A stretch of 64,000 nt of DNA from Polynucleobacter wuianus (lineage in GTDB: Bacteria > Pseudomonadota > Gammaproteobacteria > Burkholderiales > Burkholderiaceae). The position numbers were made by a program, and so were the translations under genes. The notes beneath the pieces are model-generated. The model was not told the DNA's origin. It worked only from the letters and a program-made list of their open reading frames with translations, and ran no database searches. Every line of letters starts with the position of its first letter. Positions within the stretch are counted from its first letter, which is position 1. Below are positions 44,752-52,479 of the stretch, piece after piece. Location of the stretch: positions 1,426,001 to 1,490,000 of the forward strand of contig NZ_CP015922.1 in NCBI RefSeq assembly GCF_001659725.1, read 5' to 3'.

Positions 44752-45840
44752 ATGCACAATCGTCGCTCTTTTCTGAAAACATCTGGCAAAGCTTTGGGGG
44801 GATTATTCTTTTGCGGTTGCGGCCTCTCACCTGCTGCAGACGATCAGCCAAAACGGATAACCCCAGTCTTTATTAATGGGAAACGCATTAAAACGATCGA
44901 TGTTCATGCGCACTGCATGTTTCAAGATGCAATCGATTTGATGGGCGAGGATGCCAAGTCTGTGCCACCACCCACCAAGGGCGTTCCAGAGCATTTCATC
45001 AAAATCAATGAGCGCATTAAGGCCATGGAAGCTCAAGGCATTGATATGCAAGTACTCAGTATCAATCCCTATTGGTATCGTAAAGATAAAGAAACCGCCG
45101 CTGAAATCTGTCGCCTAAACAATCTCCATCTAGCTGAGTTATGCGCTCTCCGACCAGATAAGTTTGCCGCCTTTGCGTCACTCACAATGCAATATCCAGA
45201 ATTGGCTGTTGAGCAACTTGAATTTGCTGTGAAACATCAAGGTCTTCGCGGTGCCGCCATTGGTGGTAGCGTTGCAGGACAAGATTTCTCTGATCCAAAA
45301 TATCATCCAGTATTAGCAAAAGCTCAAGAGCTAAACGTAGCCCTCTTTATTCATCCTCAAAGTACCCCACAACTTGCTCAGCGCTTCAAGGGAAATGGCT
45401 GGATGTCTAATGTCATTGGTAACCCCTTAGATACTACGATTGCCTTACAACATCTCATCTATGAAGGTGTTTTAGATAAGTATCCGCAACTTAAGGTACT
45501 AGCGGCACATGGTGGTGGCTTCTTGGGATCCTATGCACCACGCATGGATCACAGCTGCTTTGTTTCACCACAAAATTGTGATCCAAATATCGTGCTCAAG
45601 AAAAAACCTTCCGAATACCTCAAGCAGCTTTATTTTGACTCATTAGTCTTTACCCCTGAAGCATTGGCATATTTAGTCTCGCAGGTCGGCGCAAGTCAGG
45701 TGGTGATTGGAACTGATCATCCAATACCTTGGGAAGAATTTCCGGTAGAGCGCGTAATGGCAACCAAAGGCTTGAGTAATGCCGATCGCATCGGTATCCT
45801 AGGTGGAAATGCAGCAAGGCTTTTGAACTTGAAGATCTAA
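44752..45840 (+). CDS. Exported amidohydrolase (Amidohydro_2, ACMSD-like)
   Basis: The 362-residue protein starts with a twin-arginine signal (NRRSFLKTSGKALGGLFFCG) and has a TIM-barrel amidohydrolase: HxH in IDVHAHC, a later His in AAHGGGFLGSY and Asp in VIGTDHPIPWE. These match the ACMSD/uronate-like decarboxylase and lactonase group. The reaction is unknown; family members act on carboxylated aromatic or lactone substrates. It closes the four-gene run of exported proteins; Tat export suggests folding with a metal in the cytoplasm before transport. Confidence 0.82.
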   Translation: MHNRRSFLKTSGKALGGLFFCGCGLSPAADDQPKRITPVFINGKRIKTIDVHAHCMFQDAIDLMGEDAKSVPPPTKGVPEHFIKINERIKAMEAQGIDMQVLSINPYWYRKDKETAAEICRLNNLHLAELCALRPDKFAAFASLTMQYPELAVEQLEFAVKHQGLRGAAIGGSVAGQDFSDPKYHPVLAKAQELNVALFIHPQSTPQLAQRFKGNGWMSNVIGNPLDTTIALQHLIYEGVLDKYPQLKVLAAHGGGFLGSYAPRMDHSCFVSPQNCDPNIVLKKKPSEYLKQLYFDSLVFTPEALAYLVSQVGASQVVIGTDHPIPWEEFPVERVMATKGLSNADRIGILGGNAARLLNLKI

Positions 45841-45879
45841 ATTTTAGTTACCGAAATTCAAGGGGCAACCCATTCCTTT

Positions 45880-46223
45880 TTTAGTACCCTTCTCACCATA
45901 GGATCAAATGTCGATAGAGGCTCGCTTTTGTAATTGAGATCAAAAGAAATTTCAGCATATTTAGAGCAAAACTCTACTGTTTATTCATATGTAGGATCAG
46001 ATTTAAATTGATCTCGAGCATTAGGATCTAAACTAATCTTAGCGGTCACTTTTCACCAATAGGCACTTATGACTCAAAATCAGATTCTGCATTGATTCTA
46101 GACGTGGCTAAATTTAAATATCCTTTATTCTGGGTCAAAACTAGTGACTTACTTGCCTCCTTAAAAACGATCGATCCGGATTCTGGCAAATCAAGAGGAA
46201 TTGTTCAAATTACAGTAAATTAA
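45880..46223 (+). pseudogene. Phytochelatin synthase remnant, C-terminal part of catalytic domain
   Basis: A degraded frame carries GHFSPIGTYD (from 46044) and LILDVAKFKYPLFWV, followed by DPDSGKSRG. These match the conserved core of phytochelatin synthase (PF05023), including its catalytic His and Asp; the catalytic Cys region is missing. The upstream frame has stop codons at 45931 and 46009, and a frameshift between the SRALG segment (from about 46012) and the GHFSP frame. It therefore cannot be functional. The stretch ends 14 bases before the CitE-like start. The call rests on motif memory, not on a search. Confidence 0.66.
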
Positions 46224-46237
46224 AAGTGTTTATAACC

Positions 46238-47107
46238 ATGATCAATATCAGCAGACCCCGCCGTTCCGTTCTTTATATGCCTGGTGCCAATACAAGAGCA
46301 TTAGAAAAAGCCAAAATACTAGCGGCAGATTCTCTGATTTTGGATCTAGAAGATGCGGTTGCACCAGATGCTAAGGTTGCTGCTAGACAAAATATTCTTG
46401 AAGCTCTGCAGACTGGCTTTGGCCATCGTGAGGCTGTTGTCAGAATCAATGGTCTCAATACGCCTTGGGGACTAGATGACTTGAAAGCATTTGCCAATAG
46501 CAAGGCGGATGCCATTGTATTACCAAAAGTAGAGTCGGCCACACAAGTGCAGGAAGTAGCAAAGGTTCTCAAAGAATCTAATGCGCGCCCCGACTTGACG
46601 ATTTGGGCCATGATTGAAACACCTAAGGCCATTTTTAAACTAGAAGAAATTTCCGGATCGCACCCACTTCTAGAGGCGCTAGTTTTAGGAACATCTGATC
46701 TTGTTAAAGATCTCCATGGTAAGCATACCCCTAGTCGAGTCGAGACTCAAACCGCACTATCGCTATCGATACTGGCAGCGAGAGCCTTTGGTCTTTGTGT
46801 CTTGGATGGTGTTCACCTCTCATTAGATGATGAGGTAGGTTTAAAACAGTCTTGCATTCAAGGCAGGGATATGGGTTTTGATGGCAAGACCTTAATTCAC
46901 CCAAGTCAAATTGCATTCGCCAATGAAACTTTTGGACCTTCTACCGAGGAAGTCGCTGAAGCTCAGGAACGTATTACTGCTTACGAGGCCGCCATCAAAT
47001 CTGGAGCGGGCATTGCCGTTCTTAATGGTAAGTTAATCGAAGAACTCCATATCCAAGATGCTAAGCGCATTTTGGCTTTAGCAAATGCAATTCAGTCCTT
47101 TGGGTAA
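46238..47107 (+). CDS. HpcH/HpaI-family CoA lyase, CitE-like
   Basis: The 289-residue protein has the CitE/malyl-CoA lyase fold. Visible motifs are RRSVLYMPGANTRALEKAK (phosphate/CoA-binding Arg), SLILDLEDAVAPDAK, VRINGLNTPWG, LPKVESA and AMIETPKAI. The family includes citrate lyase beta, malyl-CoA lyases and (3S)-malyl-CoA thioesterase. No citrate lyase alpha or gamma genes are next to it, so a stand-alone malyl- or citramalyl-CoA role is more likely. ATG 46238 preferred over GTG 46226. Substrate unproven. Confidence 0.85.
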   Translation: MINISRPRRSVLYMPGANTRALEKAKILAADSLILDLEDAVAPDAKVAARQNILEALQTGFGHREAVVRINGLNTPWGLDDLKAFANSKADAIVLPKVESATQVQEVAKVLKESNARPDLTIWAMIETPKAIFKLEEISGSHPLLEALVLGTSDLVKDLHGKHTPSRVETQTALSLSILAARAFGLCVLDGVHLSLDDEVGLKQSCIQGRDMGFDGKTLIHPSQIAFANETFGPSTEEVAEAQERITAYEAAIKSGAGIAVLNGKLIEELHIQDAKRILALANAIQSFG

Positions 47108-47202
47108 TGCAAAAAAACTGATGTCAGGACGCCAAAATCCTTTAGCATGTCATAAGCCCCCCGCAAAAACCCTCTTAGACCTCTCAGATAAGCATTAAAA
47201 CT

Positions 47203-47997
47203 ATGGACCTGCCAGCACTCAGATATCTTCTTTTGGCCCATGACTTTGGCTTGCGCTTTGAGCTACTAGTAATTCTGTTAGTAATCTGCTTTTTGGTTTT
47301 CTGGCTGACACAAAATATTTTTCCAAGCTTTCTCTTTGGGGAAGATTCACAATATGCAGGTTATATCTATAACGCTATGGGGGTAGTCTTTAGTTTGGTA
47401 TTTGCCTTTGTAACAGTATTGGCCTGGCAAAACTATAACGGTGTAAGCGATGCTATCGCTAAAGAAGCTGGCGCCCTCAATAATGTCTATCGCGTTTTGT
47501 CCGCGTTTCCGCCTGAGGTAGAGCGGAATGGGCAAGCTAAATTAAAAACTTATGTTAATACCGTAATTGAAGAAGAATGGCCACTCCTTAGCAAAGACCA
47601 GTTTAGTGTGAAAGCCTATAAGCAACTACTTGAGATAGAGCATTTAGCAATACAGATCAAACCCCAAAATATGGGGGAATCAAATGCGCATCAACAACTT
47701 TTAAGCCTGACTCTACAGGCAACTGAACTGCGTAGAAGCCGAATTTATAATGCTCACTTTTCCTTAGCACCACCCGCATGGATAGGGCTTATCAGCAGTC
47801 TTATGGTTTTTCTAGTTTTCTCTTGCCTATTCCAGATGAAATCAAAACGCATCCACGTTTTGCTAATTTTCTTTCTGAGCTCAACCGTTGTTGGAATTTT
47901 ATATTTCTTAGTTCTATTTATTCATCCATTTCTTGGGCCAATGGCAATCGGCCCAGAGCCCTTCATTAATCTATTGAAACTCTCCTGGATATACTAA
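47203..47997 (+). CDS. DUF4239-type membrane protein
   Basis: The 264-residue protein has two N-terminal membrane helices (FELLVILLVICFLVFWLTQN and NAMGVVFSLVFAFVTVLAWQ) and two near the C-terminus (WIGLISSLMVFLVFSCLFQM and VLLIFFLSSTVVGILYFLVL). A cytoplasmic or periplasmic helical domain lies between. The sequence GYIYNAMGVVFSLVFAFVTV and DAIAKEAGALNNVYRV match bestrophin-like DUF4239 proteins. Function unknown. Convergent with the next gene; the stops abut. Confidence 0.72.
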   Translation: MDLPALRYLLLAHDFGLRFELLVILLVICFLVFWLTQNIFPSFLFGEDSQYAGYIYNAMGVVFSLVFAFVTVLAWQNYNGVSDAIAKEAGALNNVYRVLSAFPPEVERNGQAKLKTYVNTVIEEEWPLLSKDQFSVKAYKQLLEIEHLAIQIKPQNMGESNAHQQLLSLTLQATELRRSRIYNAHFSLAPPAWIGLISSLMVFLVFSCLFQMKSKRIHVLLIFFLSSTVVGILYFLVLFIHPFLGPMAIGPEPFINLLKLSWIY

Positions 47998-48435
47998 TTA
48001 GCGCCGTATATCTTCATTTTTCCTACGTATCAAAATTTGGTTTTCATTAATAAAGTTACCAGACTCAATCTTTTTAAGATTATCGATATCTAGGTTGTAG
48101 ATATAGACCCAGGCCTTCACTATTTCTACCTCGAAATGTACTGGCTCGAGAGATCTGATGTATTCATGCGGCTTAGGGCTTCTTGGAGCACACTCCTCAT
48201 ATTCATCCAAAGATATAAGTAATGTTTCTGGATCATTGAGTTTCCAGATTTCACCTAAGACATGCTCACTCCCATTAGTAGATCTAACTGCTCCTGGATA
48301 GTTCCTCACCAGATAAAGCGCGCCCTGCCATTTTGCGGACCCGAGTAATTGAGCATTCTGATGCAGATTATTTGCATTGGGATTGCACGCATCAGACTTT
48401 AATGTGCCGTAGACAAAGAGATAAGGGGAGGTCAT
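47998..48435 (-). CDS. Gamma-glutamylcyclotransferase-like (AIG2/GGCT) protein
   Basis: The 145-residue protein begins YLFVYGTLKSD, the glycine-loop signature of the GGCT/AIG2 fold, and later has LISLDEYEECAPRSP, which carries the catalytic Glu expected in this fold. Family enzymes release 5-oxoproline from gamma-glutamyl peptides. The exact substrate is not known. Confidence 0.83.
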   Translation of the reverse strand: MTSPYLFVYGTLKSDACNPNANNLHQNAQLLGSAKWQGALYLVRNYPGAVRSTNGSEHVLGEIWKLNDPETLLISLDEYEECAPRSPKPHEYIRSLEPVHFEVEIVKAWVYIYNLDIDNLKKIESGNFINENQILIRRKNEDIRR

Positions 48436-48678
48436 AACTGGATATTGAGGGTCGCAATTTAAATATAGCCCTGTGACATCAAAATTCTGGTTAAAAGTTA
48501 TACATAAAATGCACTAGATAGGTGCGCAAATCAATCAATCACTCTTTGGAGCTGCCACGAAAAGCAGTTTGGGCACTCTTTTGAGCGCCCCCACATGAAC
48601 ACACCCAATTGGTGCATCTCATTTTCCAAATTGTGCAAGATCTTAATTGCTACTAATTAATGGAACTTAAGATACAGC

Positions 48679-48897
48679 ATGCGTATCAAAATTACAAAAA
48701 GTCTAGTACTAAACGCCCAAATTCATAATACGGAGACGGTTCCTGCGGCCTTATTTCCCGAAGGCGAATATCTTGCCAACCTTACTCCGGATGGCAAGAT
48801 TGAAGTCATCAACACCAAATCGATTAAGGCCCTATTTTCTTTTTCCCAATTTAGAGAAAAAGTCTCGCAAGGAGACTTTGTAGTTGTAGAAGCTTAG
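48679..48897 (+). CDS. Small hypothetical protein
   Basis: The 72-residue frame (MRIKITKSLVLNAQIHNTET, SQFREKVSQGDFVVVEA) has no domain I recognise. It is lowly charged, beta-rich and without signal peptide or membrane helices. It is isolated between two leftward gene groups with about 240 bases upstream. A GGAAC motif precedes the ATG. I accept it as a likely gene on length and composition only. The 243 bases upstream (48436-48678) hold a GGGCACTC-TTTT-GAGCGCCC hairpin but no gene. Confidence 0.45.
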   Translation: MRIKITKSLVLNAQIHNTETVPAALFPEGEYLANLTPDGKIEVINTKSIKALFSFSQFREKVSQGDFVVVEA

Positions 48898-48910
48898 GGT
48901 CAAAGTTGAA

Positions 48911-49288
48911 CTAATGATCTAAATCCAAGCTTTGCACGAGACTGGCAAGCTTAATTACTGATTCAAAAGCATTCGTATTGCATGCCTCCACATCTAAATT
49001 CTCCCAGTTAAATTCTAGAGAGAAATGTGCCGACTCTATGATTAACTCATAGCTTGAGGAGGCCTTGCTATTTGAGTTTGCCGTGAGCTCTTCTGTAACA
49101 GGCACTTTCAGAACTTCAATTGCATCCAATAAGATTTGTGTCTCTGCAGAAGAAAGTTCTCTGCTATGCAATACATCATCTGTTCTTTTCACCGAAATTT
49201 TGGAGACCCCATCGATCGTTACTTCATACTGATTGAGTCCCAGATCAAACCAAACTGTTAATTCAATCGCAATTGGATAAGTTTTCAT
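48911..49288 (-). CDS. Hypothetical protein
   Basis: The 125-residue protein is acidic and beta-rich (PIAIELTVWFDLGLNQYEVT, SYELIIESAHFSLEFNWENL) with no known domain visible. It starts directly after the stop of the next leftward gene; the two overlap or abut at 49288-49289, so they are one transcription unit. No signal peptide or membrane helix. Function unknown. Confidence 0.5.
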   Translation of the reverse strand: MKTYPIAIELTVWFDLGLNQYEVTIDGVSKISVKRTDDVLHSRELSSAETQILLDAIEVLKVPVTEELTANSNSKASSSYELIIESAHFSLEFNWENLDVEACNTNAFESVIKLASLVQSLDLDH

Positions 49289-49516
49289 TTAATCGACCTC
49301 GTCAGCATGGGGTTCATCGAAATGCTCATTATGGGGTTTTAGTTTGGCTTCCAACTGAACCCATTTACTTTGTTGTTTGCGGTAAGTGCAATCCTCAGCA
49401 TGGTTTTCTAGCAAGCCAAAAATCACTGTAGTAGGAATCTTGCAATACATACATCGATAGGCATGCTGGTGCTCTTCAATTTTTTCCTGAGGATAATCAA
49501 TATAGAACGGCTTCAC
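49289..49516 (-). CDS. Small C2HC-type zinc-binding hypothetical protein
   Basis: The 75-residue protein contains CMYCKIPTTVIFGLLENHAE followed by DC, giving a C-x2-C...H-x3-C pattern that suggests one zinc site. The remainder is charged with several His residues near the C-terminus (PHNEHFDEPHADEVD). Upstream of the acidic 125-residue gene and probably co-transcribed. Function unknown; the metal site is inferred from residue spacing. Confidence 0.5.
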   Translation of the reverse strand: MKPFYIDYPQEKIEEHQHAYRCMYCKIPTTVIFGLLENHAEDCTYRKQQSKWVQLEAKLKPHNEHFDEPHADEVD

Positions 49517-49615
49517 CCAACACCTCCGACGGTAGCGAGAACTCTTTCAGATATATTACACCCCATTAGAATAGGTTTTAATTAATCGTCATCACATTAG
49601 GAGCACTGAAATCTT

Positions 49616-50281
49616 ATGTTGCCATGCATCGAAATTGAGACCTCTCCCAATCCAAGCACTTCAATCATCTGGTTGCATGGCCTTGGGGCAGATGGCAATG
49701 ATTTTGTGCCTATCGTCCCCGAACTGCACCTAGAGGGTTGTCCCGGAATTCGATTTGTATTTCCAAGCGCGCCAAGTATGCCGGTTACGGTAAATGGTGG
49801 ATACGTGATGCCAGCTTGGTATGACATCGTTGGCAGAAATTTGATGGATCAAGAAGATGCCGCAGGTATTCATCGATCAGCAGCCTCGATTGTTCAGTTA
49901 ATTGAAAAGGAGGCAAGTCGAGGAATCGCTTATGAAAACATTGTTCTGGCTGGCTTCTCTCAAGGTTGTGCAATGGCTCTTCAGATTGGACTTCGCTTTC
50001 CCCATAAGCTTGCCGGCATCATGGCCCTTTCTGGATATCTTCCACTAGCGATGTCCCTGAACACCGAAAAGCATCCTGCCAATCAACACACGCCAATCTT
50101 TATGGCGCATGGTATATATGATGCGGTGGTTGTGCCTGAACGTGCCGAAGCTTCTTATGCTCTATTAGAAAAAATGGGCTATTCAGTCTCTTGGAATGAA
50201 TACCCCATGGAGCACTCTGTCAATCGTGAGGAGCTCATGGATATCTCGCGCTTTTTACAAAGCGTATTGATTAAAACCTAG
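49616..50281 (+). CDS. Alpha/beta-hydrolase carboxylesterase (Abhydrolase_2)
   Basis: The 221-residue enzyme has the oxyanion region HGLGADGNDFVPI, the nucleophile elbow GFSQGCAMAL (Ser about residue 116), an Asp in HGIYDAVVVP and the catalytic His in PMEHSVNREE. These match the serine esterase / acyl-protein-thioesterase family. It is cytoplasmic, as no signal peptide is seen. Convergent with the TSUP gene; the ends overlap by four bases. Confidence 0.9.
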   Translation: MLPCIEIETSPNPSTSIIWLHGLGADGNDFVPIVPELHLEGCPGIRFVFPSAPSMPVTVNGGYVMPAWYDIVGRNLMDQEDAAGIHRSAASIVQLIEKEASRGIAYENIVLAGFSQGCAMALQIGLRFPHKLAGIMALSGYLPLAMSLNTEKHPANQHTPIFMAHGIYDAVVVPERAEASYALLEKMGYSVSWNEYPMEHSVNREELMDISRFLQSVLIKT

Positions 50282-51063
50282 ATCAAGCCATCTATTACGA
50301 GCTTAACGCCAGCTATCAGCAAGAAGAAACGCACCGTTCGGTAGTACCATTTCATTGAAATTCGCTTGGCTAAGTAGAAGCCCAAGTAAACACCAATAGG
50401 TACACAAGGCAAGAGCAATACTGAGGTAGCTAGCTGCTGAAAGTTTAGAAGATCTAGGTAAGCATACGGCGCAATTTTTCCAAAATTGATCACCGTGAAG
50501 AAAACTCCAAGAGTCGATGTATAGACCATTGGTAGTAATTTTTCTCTCAACATAAATAGAGTGATCGGTGGGCCGCCAATATGGGCAACAAAAGAGGTGA
50601 AGCCTGTGGTCATCCCCATAAATCTGCCCAACCAAGGATAAGGTTTAGCGTCTCGCGCATCAAAGTGAGACATGGCCAGATTCTGGACTAAGAAGAGTAA
50701 GGTAAAGATACCGATTGAGAGGCTAAGTGTCTTGGGTGTGATCGATTTAAAGAAAATAACTCCCAAACCCATACCAATCATTGCAGGTGGGATCACTAAT
50801 TTTAAGATCCGCCAATTGGCATTACGAATAAAACGCTGCAGTCCTACCAAATCAATGGCAATCAATAAGGGCAAAAGAATTGCCAGAGCCTCACCAACAC
50901 TCACTTGACTAGCCATTAATGGAAGTGAGAGCGTACCTAAGCCAGCCCCAAAGCCACTCTTAGAGATACCCACCACCACAACGCTGGCGATGGCAGTAAG
51001 AAAGAATGCAAAAGTATGTGTATGAAAAGATTGAATTAATGGGATGATAAGCGAATCAGGCAT
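50278..51063 (-). CDS. TSUP-family (TauE/SafE) anion permease
   Basis: The 261-residue protein has about eight helices and the TSUP repeat motifs GISKSGFGAGLGTLSLPLMA near residue 32 and GFTSFVAHIGGPPITLFMLR near 155. These are characteristic of sulfite/organosulfonate exporters. The substrate is not determinable from sequence. Nramp-like gene lies upstream, same direction, 26 bases away. Confidence 0.87.
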   Translation of the reverse strand: MPDSLIIPLIQSFHTHTFAFFLTAIASVVVVGISKSGFGAGLGTLSLPLMASQVSVGEALAILLPLLIAIDLVGLQRFIRNANWRILKLVIPPAMIGMGLGVIFFKSITPKTLSLSIGIFTLLFLVQNLAMSHFDARDAKPYPWLGRFMGMTTGFTSFVAHIGGPPITLFMLREKLLPMVYTSTLGVFFTVINFGKIAPYAYLDLLNFQQLATSVLLLPCVPIGVYLGFYLAKRISMKWYYRTVRFFLLIAGVKLVIDGLI

Positions 51064-51088
51064 CCAGCGATCTTACCAAGATAGTGGC

Positions 51089-52375
51089 TTACTGAGCCAC
51101 AAACATATAGAGTGCAGCAATTGCCATAAAGATAGTTGCAAGCCAACCAAAAATTTTCATACTCCAGCTTGCTACGTGAGGCCCCATAACTGAGACCTTG
51201 CAAGAAAGCACCATAATGGCCACCATCAAAGGCACCGCCACAACCCCATTAAGCACCGCACTCCAAAATAAGGCCTTCATAGGGCTAATGGGTGAGTACT
51301 GAATTGCCAAAGCTCCGAGAACACTTAACGCGATGATTAAATAAAACTTACTAGCCTGCCTAGCGCTGTCCTCAAGGCTAGAACGCCAACCAAATACTTC
51401 GGATAGAGCATAGGCCGCAGAACCCGCCAAGATCGGCACACCCATTAGGCCAACACCTAGAATTCCTAGTGCAAATAATAGAAATGCAAATTCACCTGCA
51501 AGCGGCCTTAGAGCTGCTGCAGCCTCTGCAGCAGTATTAATGTCTCGAATTCCAGCAGCATGCAAAGTCACGGCAGTCGCCAAAATAATGCAATACGCCG
51601 CCACATTGGAATACAGCATGCCGCTCCAAGTATCCCAAGAAATTCTGCGTAATTCAGAATGAATTTCTTTATCACCTTCTTCACCATGATCATTTAGCAA
51701 ACTAGACTCATGTCGTAGATTCATGTCCTCAACCTCTTGAGAAGCTTGCCAGAAGAATAAATAAGGACTGATTGTTGTTCCAAAGACACCCACAACGACT
51801 GCCGCAGCATCTGCATTAAAAGTGATCTGCGGAAAAAATGTACTCCAAATAACATCACCCCATGGGACATGCACTGTAAATAAAACAGCACCATATGCCA
51901 GCAAAGATAACGAAAGCCACTTTAAGAAAAATACGTAGTGACGATAGGGAATCAATATTTGCAAAACTAGTGTGAGCAGAACAAATACACCTGTCATGAT
52001 GTGCCAATTAATGCCGGTAACTAGCTGAGCAACCTCGCCCATTGCCGCGATATCTGCAGCTATATTTAAAACATTCGCAAGCAACAAAATAGAAACTAAT
52101 CCAATCAAAACAGCAGGAGGAAATGCGAGCTTCATATTGGCAGAGAGTCCTCTACCGGTAACTCTACCGATACGCGCACATAAAACTTGAATAGTGGACA
52201 TTAATGGATAGGCAAATGGCATGGTCCACAGCATATTGAAACCAAATTGCGCGCCAGCTTGAGAATAGGTCACAATCCCACTTGGATCATCATCTGCAAC
52301 ACCTGTCACTAAACCAGGCCCCACTCTAGACAAAGGATGTTGCTTAATGCGCGTCCAAATAGCAGAGAGATTCAC
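51089..52375 (-). CDS. Nramp-related divalent cation transporter
   Basis: The 428-residue protein has about eleven helices and the Nramp-like TM1 region GLVTGVADDDPSGIVTYSQA. The canonical DPGN is replaced by DPSG, and the TM6 region reads GTTISPYLFFWQASQEVED without the classical MPHN-type methionine motif. It therefore belongs with the Nramp-related group rather than classical MntH, and its ion is uncertain. GTG start at 52375. Terminator and TRAP gene lie upstream. Confidence 0.82.
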   Translation of the reverse strand: MNLSAIWTRIKQHPLSRVGPGLVTGVADDDPSGIVTYSQAGAQFGFNMLWTMPFAYPLMSTIQVLCARIGRVTGRGLSANMKLAFPPAVLIGLVSILLLANVLNIAADIAAMGEVAQLVTGINWHIMTGVFVLLTLVLQILIPYRHYVFFLKWLSLSLLAYGAVLFTVHVPWGDVIWSTFFPQITFNADAAAVVVGVFGTTISPYLFFWQASQEVEDMNLRHESSLLNDHGEEGDKEIHSELRRISWDTWSGMLYSNVAAYCIILATAVTLHAAGIRDINTAAEAAAALRPLAGEFAFLLFALGILGVGLMGVPILAGSAAYALSEVFGWRSSLEDSARQASKFYLIIALSVLGALAIQYSPISPMKALFWSAVLNGVVAVPLMVAIMVLSCKVSVMGPHVASWSMKIFGWLATIFMAIAALYMFVAQ

Positions 52376-52427
52376 GATGCTTGCAATTGAGTTTTAACCA
52401 TTACTGTAGTGTAGTGTGTTGTGGCAC

Positions 52428-52457
52428 TAAAAAGAAAAAGGGCTCCATAGAGCCCTT
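52428..52457 (-). terminator. Intrinsic terminator after the TRAP binding-protein gene
   Basis: On the minus strand, AAGGGCTC-TATG-GAGCCC is followed by TTTTTCTTTTT. It lies 23 bases beyond the TakP-like stop and separates it from the Nramp-like gene. Confidence 0.85.
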
Positions 52458-52479
52458 GATGTTGAGGCGTACTGACTGC

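Noticed and set aside
48560..48600. GGGCACTC-TTTT-GAGCGCCC as a terminator
   Set aside because: A mismatch sits in the stem and neither strand has a T-run after it.
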